Shown here: positions 16,509 to 25,900 of the stretch, piece after piece
Layout of the letters: each line of letters begins with the position of its first letter
Numbering within the stretch: position 1 is the first letter of the stretch
Origin: Tepidicaulis marinus
GTDB lineage: Bacteria; Pseudomonadota; Alphaproteobacteria; Parvibaculales; Parvibaculaceae
Direction of reading: 5' to 3'
Length of the DNA stretch: 64,000 nucleotides
Assembly: GCF_000739695.1 (NCBI RefSeq)
Contig: NZ_BBIO01000013.1
Location: forward strand, 1-64,000
Notes under the pieces: model-generated
Told to the model about the DNA's origin: nothing
The model's input: the letters and a program-made list of their open reading frames with translations, nothing else
Database searches by the model: none
Made by a program: the position numbers and the translations under genes

Positions 16509-19222
16509 GCCGGGTTTTCTCCGGTCAAATCGAGTTCGACATGGACGATGGCCGGATCGTCCGTGTCGAAGCTTTGGGCAAAGCCTAAATCTCCGCACAT
16601 GCGCAGCATGACGGTGTTGGCGCGGAGCACATCGCCGTAAACTTTTTTAAGACCGGTCTTGCGCGCATAATCGATGATGAGTGTCATCAACGCCCAGCCG
16701 AGCCCTTTGCCCTTGATCGTCGAGCGCACGAGAATGGCATATTCGGCGACCTCCCCATTGGCATCGGCGTGAAGGCGCACGACGCCGAGCAGCGCGCCCG
16801 TTTCCGGGTCGAGCGCCACGAAGGCCATGGCGCGGTTGTAATCGATCTGGGTAAAGCGGGCGATCAGCTTGTGGGAAAGCTCGGGTTTGGGGGAAAAGAA
16901 CCGCAGCCGCGCATCGTCCGGCGTCACATGATCGAAGAATTCCTGATAAAGCACTTCGTCTTCCGGGCGCACGGGCCGGGCGATGACTTTGCTGCCATCC
17001 AGAAGCTCCAGCTCCCCTTCCCATTCGGAGGGGTAAGGGTGCACGGCAAAGCGGGGATTGCCGCCATGCCGGTCGCGTCTTTTTTCCTCGGCGACGTGCA
17101 TGCGCGCATCGAGCGCGATGACACCCTCTTCATCGGCAAGCAGCGGGTTGATATCGAGCTCGCGGATTTCGGGAATGTCGGCGGCAAGCTGAGATATCTT
17201 TACGAGCGTTAGCGCCACGGCGCCGATATCGGCGGCGGCTTGCGCGCGGTAGGATTTCAGCAGCTTGGCAACCCGTGTTTGTTCGATGAGGTCATGGGCG
17301 AGGGTGAGATCGAGCGGCGGAAGCGCCAGCGCTTTGTCGCTGATCACCTCAACGGCCGTGCCGCCTTGGCCGAAAAGAACGACGGGGCCGAACAGTTTGT
17401 CGTCTGCAAGGCCGAGAATGAGCTCGCGCGCGGCGGGCCGGTCGATCAAGGGTTCGAGGCTGACCCCCTCGATGCGTTTGCCGGGATAGGCCGCGCTTAT
17501 GTCTTCCATCATCTGCCGGGCGCACTCTTCAGCGGCCTTCGCGCTTGTGATATTCAGCTTCACGCCACCGACATCGGATTTGTGCTGAATGTCGGGAGAA
17601 ACGATTTTGAGGGCACAGGCTTTGTGATCCTGCAAGAGATCGCGGGCGGCTTTGCCTGCTTCTTCCGGCGTTGCGGCAAAGCGAGGCGCGACGTAAGGAA
17701 TGTCATAGGCTGCGAAAATCTCGCTGATGTCGCCGCTATCCAGCCATTTTTTTCCTTCCGCGAGGGCGCGCTGCACTCTCTTCTGCGCGCGCTGTTTGTC
17801 CGGTTTGAAATCGCCGGGCAGGCTTGGGGGCATGCGGATAAGCGCGTCCTGGGCGGCGGCATAACGGGTCAGATAGACAAAGCCGCGCACCGCATCACCC
17901 GGTGTCGAAAAATTCGGAATATGCAGCGGCTCGAAAATACCGCGCGCTTTTTCTTCTGCCGCCCCGCCCAGCCAGCAAGTGAAAACCGGCTTGGCACGGG
18001 GATGGGCCTTGCGGTAAGCGCCGATGGCATCCGCCACTGCCTTTGCGGTCTTTTCGCTGGAGGCAAGGGCGGTCGGGCAGTTCATCACCAGCACGGCGTC
18101 GGTGTTCTTGTCGGCCAAAAGATGATCCAGCGAGGCGCTGTAACGGTGCTCATCCGCATCGCCGATAATATCGACCGGGTTGGCGCGGGACCAGGTGGCG
18201 GGCAGCACGCCGTCCAGCGCCTTTAAGGTGTTCTCATCGAGCTTTGCGAGCTTGCCGCCAAGATCGGCCAGCGTGTCGACGGCAAGAACGCCGGTGCCCC
18301 CGCCATTGGTGAGCACGGAGAGCCGGTCGCCCCGGAAGGGCTGCACGTGGCCGAGCGTTTCGGTTGCCGAGAAAAGCTCATCGAGATCGAAGACGCGCAA
18401 TAGGCCGGCGCGGCGGAAAGCGGCATCGTAAACCGCATCGGAACCGGCGAGCGCGCCGGTGTGAGAGGCAGCCGCCTTTGCCGCTTCTTCATGGCGGCCC
18501 GATTTGATGACGATGACGGGTTTCGCGCGCGCGGCGGAGCGGGCGGCGGACATGAATTTTTGCGGATGGGTGATCGATTCCACATAAAGCAGAATGGCGC
18601 GGGTGCGCGTGTCGGCGGCGAACCAGTCGAGAAGATCGCCGAAATCCACATCCGACATATCGCCGAGCGAGACCATGGAGGAAAAGCCGACATTCCGGCT
18701 ATTGGCCCAGTCGGCCATGGTGGCAATGACGGCACCGGATTGGGAGATGAGCGCAAGGTCGCCGCTTGCAACCGGCGTGTCGGCAAAGCTCGCATTCAGC
18801 CCGATGGGCGGCACGATGAGGCCGAGCGTATTGGGCCCGATGATGCGCATGAGGTGCGGGCGGGCCGCCTCCAGCATCTGCCGCTTGAGCGTGCCTTCTT
18901 CATTGGCGCCGAGCCCGGCGGTGATGACCACGGCGGCGCGTGTACCGGCCTCACCTAATTCGCCGATGAGACCCGGTACGGTGGGCGCGGGCGTTGCGAT
19001 GATCGCAAGATCGGGCGCGCCGGGCAGGGCGGCAATGTTCTTGAAACAGGTCAGGCCCGATATTTCCTCATAGCCCGGATTGACCGGCCAGATTTCCCCT
19101 TTAAAGCCCGCTTCGCGCAGCTTGGTCAGTACGATATGACCGAGGGCGCCTTTTCTGCCGCTGGCGCCGATCAGCGCGATGGAACGGGGCAGGAAAATCT
19201 TGTCCAGGTTGCGAATGCTCAT
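16505..19222 (-). CDS. ADP-forming acyl-CoA synthetase fused to a GNAT acetyltransferase (PatZ/Pka-like)
   Basis: A 905-residue fusion. A CoA-binding domain comes first (IALIGASGRKGALG), then succinyl-CoA-ligase-like domains with the phospho-histidine segment SHTGALAGSD. An ATP-grasp region follows (ALKIVSPDIQHKSDVGGVKL), and a C-terminal GNAT domain at about 735-900 (STIKGKGLGWALMTLI, ANTVMLRMCGDLGF). This is the layout of protein lysine acetyltransferases such as Pat/PatZ, which acetylate acetyl-CoA synthetase. The histidine is retained, so NDP-forming ligase activity also remains possible. It is monocistronic and convergent with the nitrate operon. Confidence 0.87.
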   Translation of the reverse strand: MSIRNLDKIFLPRSIALIGASGRKGALGHIVLTKLREAGFKGEIWPVNPGYEEISGLTCFKNIAALPGAPDLAIIATPAPTVPGLIGELGEAGTRAAVVITAGLGANEEGTLKRQMLEAARPHLMRIIGPNTLGLIVPPIGLNASFADTPVASGDLALISQSGAVIATMADWANSRNVGFSSMVSLGDMSDVDFGDLLDWFAADTRTRAILLYVESITHPQKFMSAARSAARAKPVIVIKSGRHEEAAKAAASHTGALAGSDAVYDAAFRRAGLLRVFDLDELFSATETLGHVQPFRGDRLSVLTNGGGTGVLAVDTLADLGGKLAKLDENTLKALDGVLPATWSRANPVDIIGDADEHRYSASLDHLLADKNTDAVLVMNCPTALASSEKTAKAVADAIGAYRKAHPRAKPVFTCWLGGAAEEKARGIFEPLHIPNFSTPGDAVRGFVYLTRYAAAQDALIRMPPSLPGDFKPDKQRAQKRVQRALAEGKKWLDSGDISEIFAAYDIPYVAPRFAATPEEAGKAARDLLQDHKACALKIVSPDIQHKSDVGGVKLNITSAKAAEECARQMMEDISAAYPGKRIEGVSLEPLIDRPAARELILGLADDKLFGPVVLFGQGGTAVEVISDKALALPPLDLTLAHDLIEQTRVAKLLKSYRAQAAADIGAVALTLVKISQLAADIPEIRELDINPLLADEEGVIALDARMHVAEEKRRDRHGGNPRFAVHPYPSEWEGELELLDGSKVIARPVRPEDEVLYQEFFDHVTPDDARLRFFSPKPELSHKLIARFTQIDYNRAMAFVALDPETGALLGVVRLHADANGEVAEYAILVRSTIKGKGLGWALMTLIIDYARKTGLKKVYGDVLRANTVMLRMCGDLGFAQSFDTDDPAIVHVELDLTGENPA

Positions 19223-19300
19223 GAAGACGCGCGCTCCTGTTTTGCCGGGCTCTCGGGTGATCTTTAACTATATGATTTTACTATGCAATTCTTGACGTTT

Positions 19301-19339
19301 CCCCGACGTACTTACGGGGCGGTGAAAAACTGATATAAT
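19301..19339 (+). promoter_or_regulatory. Extended -10 promoter and inverted repeat before the flavin monooxygenase gene
   Basis: A perfect extended -10, TGATATAAT (19331-19339), lies about 70 bases before the ATG at 19410. A weak -35-like TTACGG (19312-19317) is 16 bases upstream. The inverted repeat CCCCG-N9-CGGGG (19301-19319) overlaps that -35 and could be an operator. The -10 is unusually strong for this GC-rich DNA. Confidence 0.55.
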
Positions 19340-19409
19340 GTCAGAAATGATGGCGCCGGGAAAAATGGCCCATTGGCAGAGAGAATAAATTGGGGAGTTG
19401 GCAGGTTTC

Positions 19410-20909
19410 ATGACAGTCGAACATTTTGACGTGCTCATCGTCGGTGCGGGTATTTCCGGCATCGGTGCAGGCTATCACCTTCAGACCAACAGCCCGAACC
19501 GGACTTACGCCATTTTAGAGCGGCGCGAGAGCCTTGGCGGCACTTGGGATTTGTTCCGCTATCCCGGCATCCGCTCGGACTCGGACATGTATACGCTCGG
19601 CTATTCCTTCAAACCCTGGAAGGAAGCAAAAGCGATCGCCGATGGTCCCTCGATCCTGAACTATCTGAAAGAGACGGCAGAGGAAAACGGCATCGACAAG
19701 AAGATCCGTTACGGCCATCACGTCAAACGCGCCGCCTGGTCGAGCGACAAAGCCTGCTGGACGGTGGAAACCGAGCTCACGGAGACCGGCGAGACGCGCC
19801 GCTATACCTGCAATTTCCTTTTCATGTGCTCGGGCTATTACAATTACGACCAGGGCTACATGCCGCATTTCGACGGTGTGGAAGATTATCAGGGCCGCCT
19901 CGTTCATCCGCAAAAATGGACGGACGACATCGACTATGACAGCAAGAAAGTCGTGGTGATCGGCAGCGGCGCAACGGCGGTGACGCTTGTGCCGGAAATG
20001 GCGAAGAAAGCCGCGCATGTGACGATGCTGCAGCGCTCGCCGACTTATGTCGTCTCGCGCCCGGCCGAAGACGCGCTGGCCAATTGGCTGCGCAGCAAGC
20101 TGCCCGCGAAAACCGCCTACCGGCTTATCCGCTGGAAGAACGTGCTGCTCGGCATGTATTTCTACAATATGTGCCGCCGCAAACCGGAAAAGGTGAAGAA
20201 GCTGATCCTGGACGGGGTGCGCGAACAGCTCGGCCCCGATTTCGACATCGAGCATTTCACGCCGAGCTATAACCCTTGGGATCAGCGTCTGTGCCTGGTG
20301 CCGAATGGCGATCTCTTCGAAAGCTTGAAGGAAGGCGAGGCCTCGGTCGTGACCGATCACATCGACCGGTTCACCGCAAAGGGCATCAAGCTGAAATCGG
20401 GCAAGGAACTGGAAGCCGATCTCGTTGTCAGCGCGACGGGGCTGAACATGCAGCTTCTCAGCGGCCTTGAAGTGGAAGTCGACGGCAAGCAGATGGATCT
20501 GTCCAAGACCTTCAATTACAAGGGCATGATGTATAGCGACGTGCCGAACCTTGCCTCGTCCTTCGGCTATACGAACGCATCGTGGACGCTGAAATGCGAT
20601 CTGACCTGCGAATATGTCTGCCGTCTTCTGAACCATATGGAAGAAACGGGGCTGCGCCAGGCAACACCGCGCGTCACCGACCCTAATATGGAAGAAGAAC
20701 CCTGGCTCGATCTCAGCTCCGGTTATGTGCAGCGGGCCATCGACCAGTTCCCGCGCCAGGGCAGCAAGAAGCCCTGGAAGCTTTACCAGAACTATGCGCT
20801 CGACCTCATGTCCTTGCGTTTCGGCGCCGTGGAAGACGGGGTGATGGAATTCTCCAATCCCGAGGCGGGTGCCGCTCCGCAGCCGGCCAAGGTTGCTGTG
20901 GCGAGCTAA
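19410..20909 (+). CDS. Flavin-containing (Baeyer-Villiger type) monooxygenase
   Basis: A 499-residue FAD/NADPH monooxygenase. The N-terminal FAD fold is LIVGAGISGIGAGYHL and the NADPH fold VVIGSGATAVTLVPEM. A Baeyer-Villiger-like fingerprint, YQGRLVHPQKW, sits between them; its first residue is Tyr where the classical motif has Phe. GTWDLFRYPGIRSDSDMYTLGYSF is strongly typical of the class but exceeds what substrate prediction can use: ketones or cyclic ketones are likely. I prefer ATG 19410 to a TTG at 19398. It stands alone behind its own strong promoter and is divergent from the acyl-CoA synthetase fusion. Confidence 0.87.
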   Translation: MTVEHFDVLIVGAGISGIGAGYHLQTNSPNRTYAILERRESLGGTWDLFRYPGIRSDSDMYTLGYSFKPWKEAKAIADGPSILNYLKETAEENGIDKKIRYGHHVKRAAWSSDKACWTVETELTETGETRRYTCNFLFMCSGYYNYDQGYMPHFDGVEDYQGRLVHPQKWTDDIDYDSKKVVVIGSGATAVTLVPEMAKKAAHVTMLQRSPTYVVSRPAEDALANWLRSKLPAKTAYRLIRWKNVLLGMYFYNMCRRKPEKVKKLILDGVREQLGPDFDIEHFTPSYNPWDQRLCLVPNGDLFESLKEGEASVVTDHIDRFTAKGIKLKSGKELEADLVVSATGLNMQLLSGLEVEVDGKQMDLSKTFNYKGMMYSDVPNLASSFGYTNASWTLKCDLTCEYVCRLLNHMEETGLRQATPRVTDPNMEEEPWLDLSSGYVQRAIDQFPRQGSKKPWKLYQNYALDLMSLRFGAVEDGVMEFSNPEAGAAPQPAKVAVAS

Positions 20910-21068
20910 GTCTCTGAAATTAGGGGAAGAAAAGACGTTCAGCTGCCTTGTGCGGCTGGACGCCTTTGCCGTTATCATGCTAGCAAGAGGAGAGGCTGAG
21001 CTTAAGCGTTGCGGCATTCACCCGGCATTTGCGCCGGACGGTTCCGGAGGCCTGATCAAGGCGTCAGA

Positions 21069-22925
21069 ATGACAGCATTCTTAAAAACCAAGCGCCTCAT
21101 CAGCATCCTCTCCCTTCTTTTCATGGCTGTCTTTCTTTCCGGCTGCGCATCCGGCGGACTGCTTGACCGGCTCACGGGCGGCGGCGAAGAAGGCGAGCTT
21201 GGCGGGGCACCGGTTTTTTCCGACGCGGGCGGGGTGAGCTACACCGCGCAATTGCATGGGGTGGAGAAGGACGCGCTGCGCGAAATCCTGCGCGGCTCCT
21301 CGCAGCTCATCGCGCTCGAAGACCGCTTGCCGCGCTCGCTGGGCGCGCTCCGGCGGCGGGCGGATGAAGATGTGGAGCGCCTCAAAACCGCGCTGAAGTC
21401 GGAGGGTTATTATGACGGCGCCGTCGACATTACCGTGACGGGTAAAAGCGAGCCTGCCACGGTCGATATCGTTGTGGAGCCTGGCCCCGCTTACACGCTT
21501 GCCGCTTTCGATATCGAGTATGTGGAAGAACAGCCGGCTGAGCCGCCTGCGCTTTCCGATATCGGCGTCAACCTTGAACGGCCCGCCCGCGCGCCGGAGA
21601 TTCTCGGTGCGGAAGCCTCGCTCCTCCGGTTCCTGGAACGTCACGGCCACCCGCTTGCCAAGGTCGAAGGCCGCAGCGCCATTATCAACCGCGAAGAAAA
21701 GACCATGCGCGTGCGTCTTAAGGTCGACGCGGGCGCCAAGGCTGCCTTCGGTGAAACCGGGATCGAGGGCGCGCCGGATGTGAAAGAAGATTACAAACGC
21801 GCGCTCGTCACCTGGGAAGAAGGCGCGGTCTATGATGAAGAGGCAGTGGAGGCAACGCGCCGCGCTTTCGCCGCCACCGGGCTTTTCAGTTCCATCGGCA
21901 TTGAAAAAGGCGATCAGGTGGGCGCGGACGGTAAGCTGCCGATGAATGTGCAGCTCAGCGAAGCGCCGCCGCGCTCGGTCGGTTTCGGGGCGAAATATTC
22001 CACCAGTGAAGGAGCGGGCGCAGATGCGTCCTGGGAGCACCGCAATCTTTTCGGGCGCAATGAAAAACTGCGCGCTTCGTTGACGGCAAGCGAACTTGAG
22101 CAATCGCTTGGGTTTCTTTTCAAGAAGCCACGCTTTCTGGACCCGGGGCAGGAGCTGACGGCGGAAGCCACGCTGAAAAACCGCAATACGGAAGCTTTCG
22201 ATGAACAGGGGCTCACCGCCGGGATCGGTATCGAGCGGCCCTGGCGTGAGAACTGGCGTCTCAGTGCAGGGATTGTCGGCGAATATACTTATCTGAAGGA
22301 TGAGTTCTCCGGCACCACCTTCCAGCTTTTCGGCTTGCCGCTGACCGCCTCGCGCGATACGAGCGATAATGCGCTAAACCCCACGCAAGGCACGCGCCTC
22401 ACCTTCAATGTCACGCCCTATGCGGGGACGGGGAGCGGGGCGCTCGCCTTCACGAAACTCTCCGCCACGGGCTCTGCCTATCATGCGCTCGATGAGGAAA
22501 GGCGCTATGTGCTGGCGGGGCAGGTGCGCGCCGGGGCGATTTTGGGCGAGGAGACGGATCAAATCCCCGCCAACAAACGTTTTTATTCCGGCGGAGGCGG
22601 CTCTGTGCGCGGCTTTGAATATCAAAGCGCCGGGCCGCTCGATGCGCAGAACGATCCGCTTGGCGGGCGCTCGCTTTTCGAGGTGAAAAGCGAGCTGCGC
22701 ATCAAGGCGACGGAAAGCATTGGCGTTGTGCCCTTTGTCGATGGCGGCTCAGCTTTTGATGCCGCCTATCCCGACTTTCAGGAAGATCTGCGCTGGGCGG
22801 CGGGGCTCGGTCTTCGTTATTTCACCGATTTCGGGCCGATCCGTCTCGATGTTGCCGTGCCGCTCAACAAGCGCGACTTCGATGATGATTTTCAGTTCTA
22901 TATCAGCATAGGGCAAGCGTTCTAG
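21069..22925 (+). CDS. tamA: TamA-like outer-membrane assembly protein (BamA/Omp85 family) with lipoprotein signal
   Basis: A 618-residue Omp85-family protein that with TamB helps insert proteins or move lipids at the outer membrane. Residues 1-26 are a lipoprotein signal with the lipobox LSGC, unusual for TamA. POTRA-like domains follow (DVERLKTALKSEGYYDGAV, LLRFLERHGHPLAKVEG), then a C-terminal beta-barrel with ERPWRENWRLSAGI, RFYSGGGGSVRGFEYQ and an aromatic end (FQFYISIGQAF). The start is ATG 21069; an in-frame ATG at 21009 would bury the signal peptide. tamB starts two bases after its stop codon. Confidence 0.9.
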   Translation: MTAFLKTKRLISILSLLFMAVFLSGCASGGLLDRLTGGGEEGELGGAPVFSDAGGVSYTAQLHGVEKDALREILRGSSQLIALEDRLPRSLGALRRRADEDVERLKTALKSEGYYDGAVDITVTGKSEPATVDIVVEPGPAYTLAAFDIEYVEEQPAEPPALSDIGVNLERPARAPEILGAEASLLRFLERHGHPLAKVEGRSAIINREEKTMRVRLKVDAGAKAAFGETGIEGAPDVKEDYKRALVTWEEGAVYDEEAVEATRRAFAATGLFSSIGIEKGDQVGADGKLPMNVQLSEAPPRSVGFGAKYSTSEGAGADASWEHRNLFGRNEKLRASLTASELEQSLGFLFKKPRFLDPGQELTAEATLKNRNTEAFDEQGLTAGIGIERPWRENWRLSAGIVGEYTYLKDEFSGTTFQLFGLPLTASRDTSDNALNPTQGTRLTFNVTPYAGTGSGALAFTKLSATGSAYHALDEERRYVLAGQVRAGAILGEETDQIPANKRFYSGGGGSVRGFEYQSAGPLDAQNDPLGGRSLFEVKSELRIKATESIGVVPFVDGGSAFDAAYPDFQEDLRWAAGLGLRYFTDFGPIRLDVAVPLNKRDFDDDFQFYISIGQAF

Positions 22926-22926
22926 A

Positions 22927-25900
22927 ATGGAATGGCGCGCCGACATAGCACGTAAAACAGCACGCTGGGTGGGCTTTAGCCTGTTGGCGGTGCTCGTGCT
23001 GTGTCTTCTGCTTGCCGTCCTCGCCTATGGCGCTTTGCAAACCGGGTGGGGCAAGGCGCGCCTTGCGTCCATGGCCGAAGCGGCGCTGAGCGATGAGGGC
23101 ACGGCTTTTCGTATCACGGGACTGGAAGGGCATCTGCCCCATTCCATCCGCATTCAAAAAATCGAAGCGGAAGACGAGGCGGGCGTTTGGCTGAGCGCGG
23201 AAACGGTGGAGCTCGACTGGAACCCGCTCGCGCTTCTTGCCGGAGATATTTCCATCGAGAGGCTGCATGTCGGCCGGATGGATTTGCCGCGCCTGCCGGA
23301 CGCGCCCGAAGATGCGGCGGTGGCGGACGGCTTCTCCCTGCCGCTGCCTCTCCTTGCCCGGCTTTCTCTTGCAGAAGCGGAAGTCGAAAAACTGGGCCTT
23401 GGGCCAAGCGTGATCGGGGAGGCGGCGATCTTGCGCCTTGCCGCGCAAACCCGCCGGGAAGAGGGCGCGCTTCACACTGCACTCAAGGCGGAACGGCTCG
23501 ACGGCAAGGCGGATAGGTTTTCCTGGCAATCGCTTTACCGGCTGGAGGAGGATTATCTTGAGATTGTTTTCAATGTGGACGAGCCGAACGGCGGGCTTGC
23601 CGCGGGCGCTTTGGGCCTTGGAGAGGGGGCGGCTTTTTCCGCTTCACTGATAGGCAAGGGGCTGCTTTCGAATTGGAACGGCGGGTTCGATATGCGCGCC
23701 GAAGGGCTTTTCGATCTGGGCGCGGATCTGAGGCTGCGCGAAGATGAAGGGCCGCGCTTTGCGCTGGAAGGCAAGCTTTCCTCACCTGCGCTGCGCGAAG
23801 GTGAGCTTGCCGCGCTTTTCGGAACGGAGCCTGGCTTTTATCTTACTGGCACCTGGTCGCGGCGCGGCGCACTGACGCTTGGCACGCTAAGAGTGAAGGG
23901 CAAGGAGCTGAACGCCCGCTTCGACGGCGAAGCGGATTTGACGGGCGGTGGTATCGAAGGCCGGGTTGAGGCAGACATTGCAGATAAAGACGCGGCAAGC
24001 GCCTTGCTGCCCGGTGCGGAGGCGGCGCGCATCGGCCTCAGCGGTGATGTGACGGGCGAGCTTTCTTTTCCGGCCCTCAGCAGCACGCTGCTGCTGGAAG
24101 AATTTCGCAGCGGGAATTTTAGCGCCGCAAGAATCGAAACGCAGATCGTCCTTAAGGAGCGCGGCCCGCTTTCCACGGGTGCCTCGCACCGTTTCTCGCT
24201 TGTGGGCAAGGCGGAGGACGTGCGCGTGCAAGAAGAAGGTGCGCCCGATATTGCCGGTCAGCTCTGGCGGCTCGCCGCGGAAGGCACATTCGACCGGGAA
24301 AAGACGGCAGTCGATGCGCAGGAAATTTCTTTCGAAGCGCCCTTCGTGCAGCTCACCGGTTCTGCGGGCTACGCTTTGCGGGAGGAAGAAGGCCGCGCCG
24401 ATCTCAATTTTGAAAGCGGCGATCTTTCCCCGCTTGCGGCGCTTGCCGGCACCGGCCTTTCCGGGCGCGGGGCAGGAAGGCTCGCCGCGCGCTTCGAGCA
24501 AGGCGGGGCAGTGCTCGAGGCGGCGCTCGATGCCGGGTTCGAGCAGCTTTCATTAGGCGCGGAAATTCCGGACCTTCTTTTATCCGGCAAGGCAGATGTC
24601 AGCGCCGTGCTTTCCCGCGGGCCGGGGCGCTTTTCGCTCAGCAAGCTCACGCTCGCCACACCGCATGTCACCTTCAATGCCTCTGCCGATAAGCCGGAGC
24701 GCGGTGCGGCGGCGGGCAATTATGCGCTCTCGCTTCCCGAGGCGGGCGTGCTTTCCGGAGCGCTTGGCGCAAAGCTTTCCGGTCCCTTACAGGTGGAGGG
24801 CACGCTTGCCGGTTCTCTCGAGGCGCCCCGTCTCAGCGGCACGGCGCAGCTTCCTTTCATCGAAGCAGGCGGGGTTTCGGTGCGGGAGGGGAAAATCGGC
24901 TTCACCGCCCGCGAGGTTTTGCGCGCACCGGAAGGCGCGGTCGAGCTTAGCGGAGACACGTCACTCGGGCCGCTTTCAGGCAATTTCCTTTATGTGCTTG
25001 AAGATGACGTGCTCGCACTCGAAGAGCTCTCGCTTACCTCGGGCAGGAGCCGCCTTTCCGGCGCTGCGACCGTGCCGCTTGGCGGCGCGCCCATCGAGGG
25101 TAATTTCACGGCGGATGTACCGGCTCTTTCGCCCTGGTTGCCGCTTGCCGGGCCTGGCGGCAGCGGCGCGCTCAAAGCGGATATCGCGCTGTCGGGCCCG
25201 CGAAGTGGCAGAAGCGGGCAAAACGCGCGGCTTAAAGGGCAGGTGACGGAATTCATCCTTACGGAAGCGGGCGATGTGCTTTTTGAAGCCGCGCGGGCCG
25301 ATCTTGAAGTCAGCGCTTGGAACTTGATGGAGACGCCGCGCTTTACCGGCAAGGTGGCGGTGAAGACGCTCGAGGCGGGCGGCGCGCGGCTCGAAACATT
25401 GACGCTTGCCGCCGATGGCCGCTTCGATGCGTTTGCCTTCGATGGCAGCGCCAAAGGCCGCTTCCGCGGGCCGCTCGCGCTGGAAACGAGCGGCAAGCTC
25501 ACGCTGCAAGGCAATGATACGGTGCTGGAGCTTGAGACACTTGCCGGGCACTTTGCCGGCAAGAAACTGGTGCTCGGCGCGCCGGCCCGCCTTGCCCGCG
25601 CGCCGGGCGCGTTTCGCGTTGAAGGGCTCGACATGGGCTATGGCACGGGGCGGCTGAAAGGCGGCTTTACGCTCGGTCCCCGCCTTGACGGCACGCTCAG
25701 CCTCAGCGCGCTTCCCCTGGGCGCGCTCGATCCCTTCTGGGCGACGGGCGATCTGCGCGGCACGGTGTCGGGCACGCTCTCGCTCGCGGGCACGCGCGCG
25801 CGGCCTTCGGGCAGCCTGCAATTGCGGCTCGACGATCTTGCCCGCGCGCAGGAAGAAGAGATGCCGCCCTCCACCATCGAACTTCTCTGCGATTGGGAGG

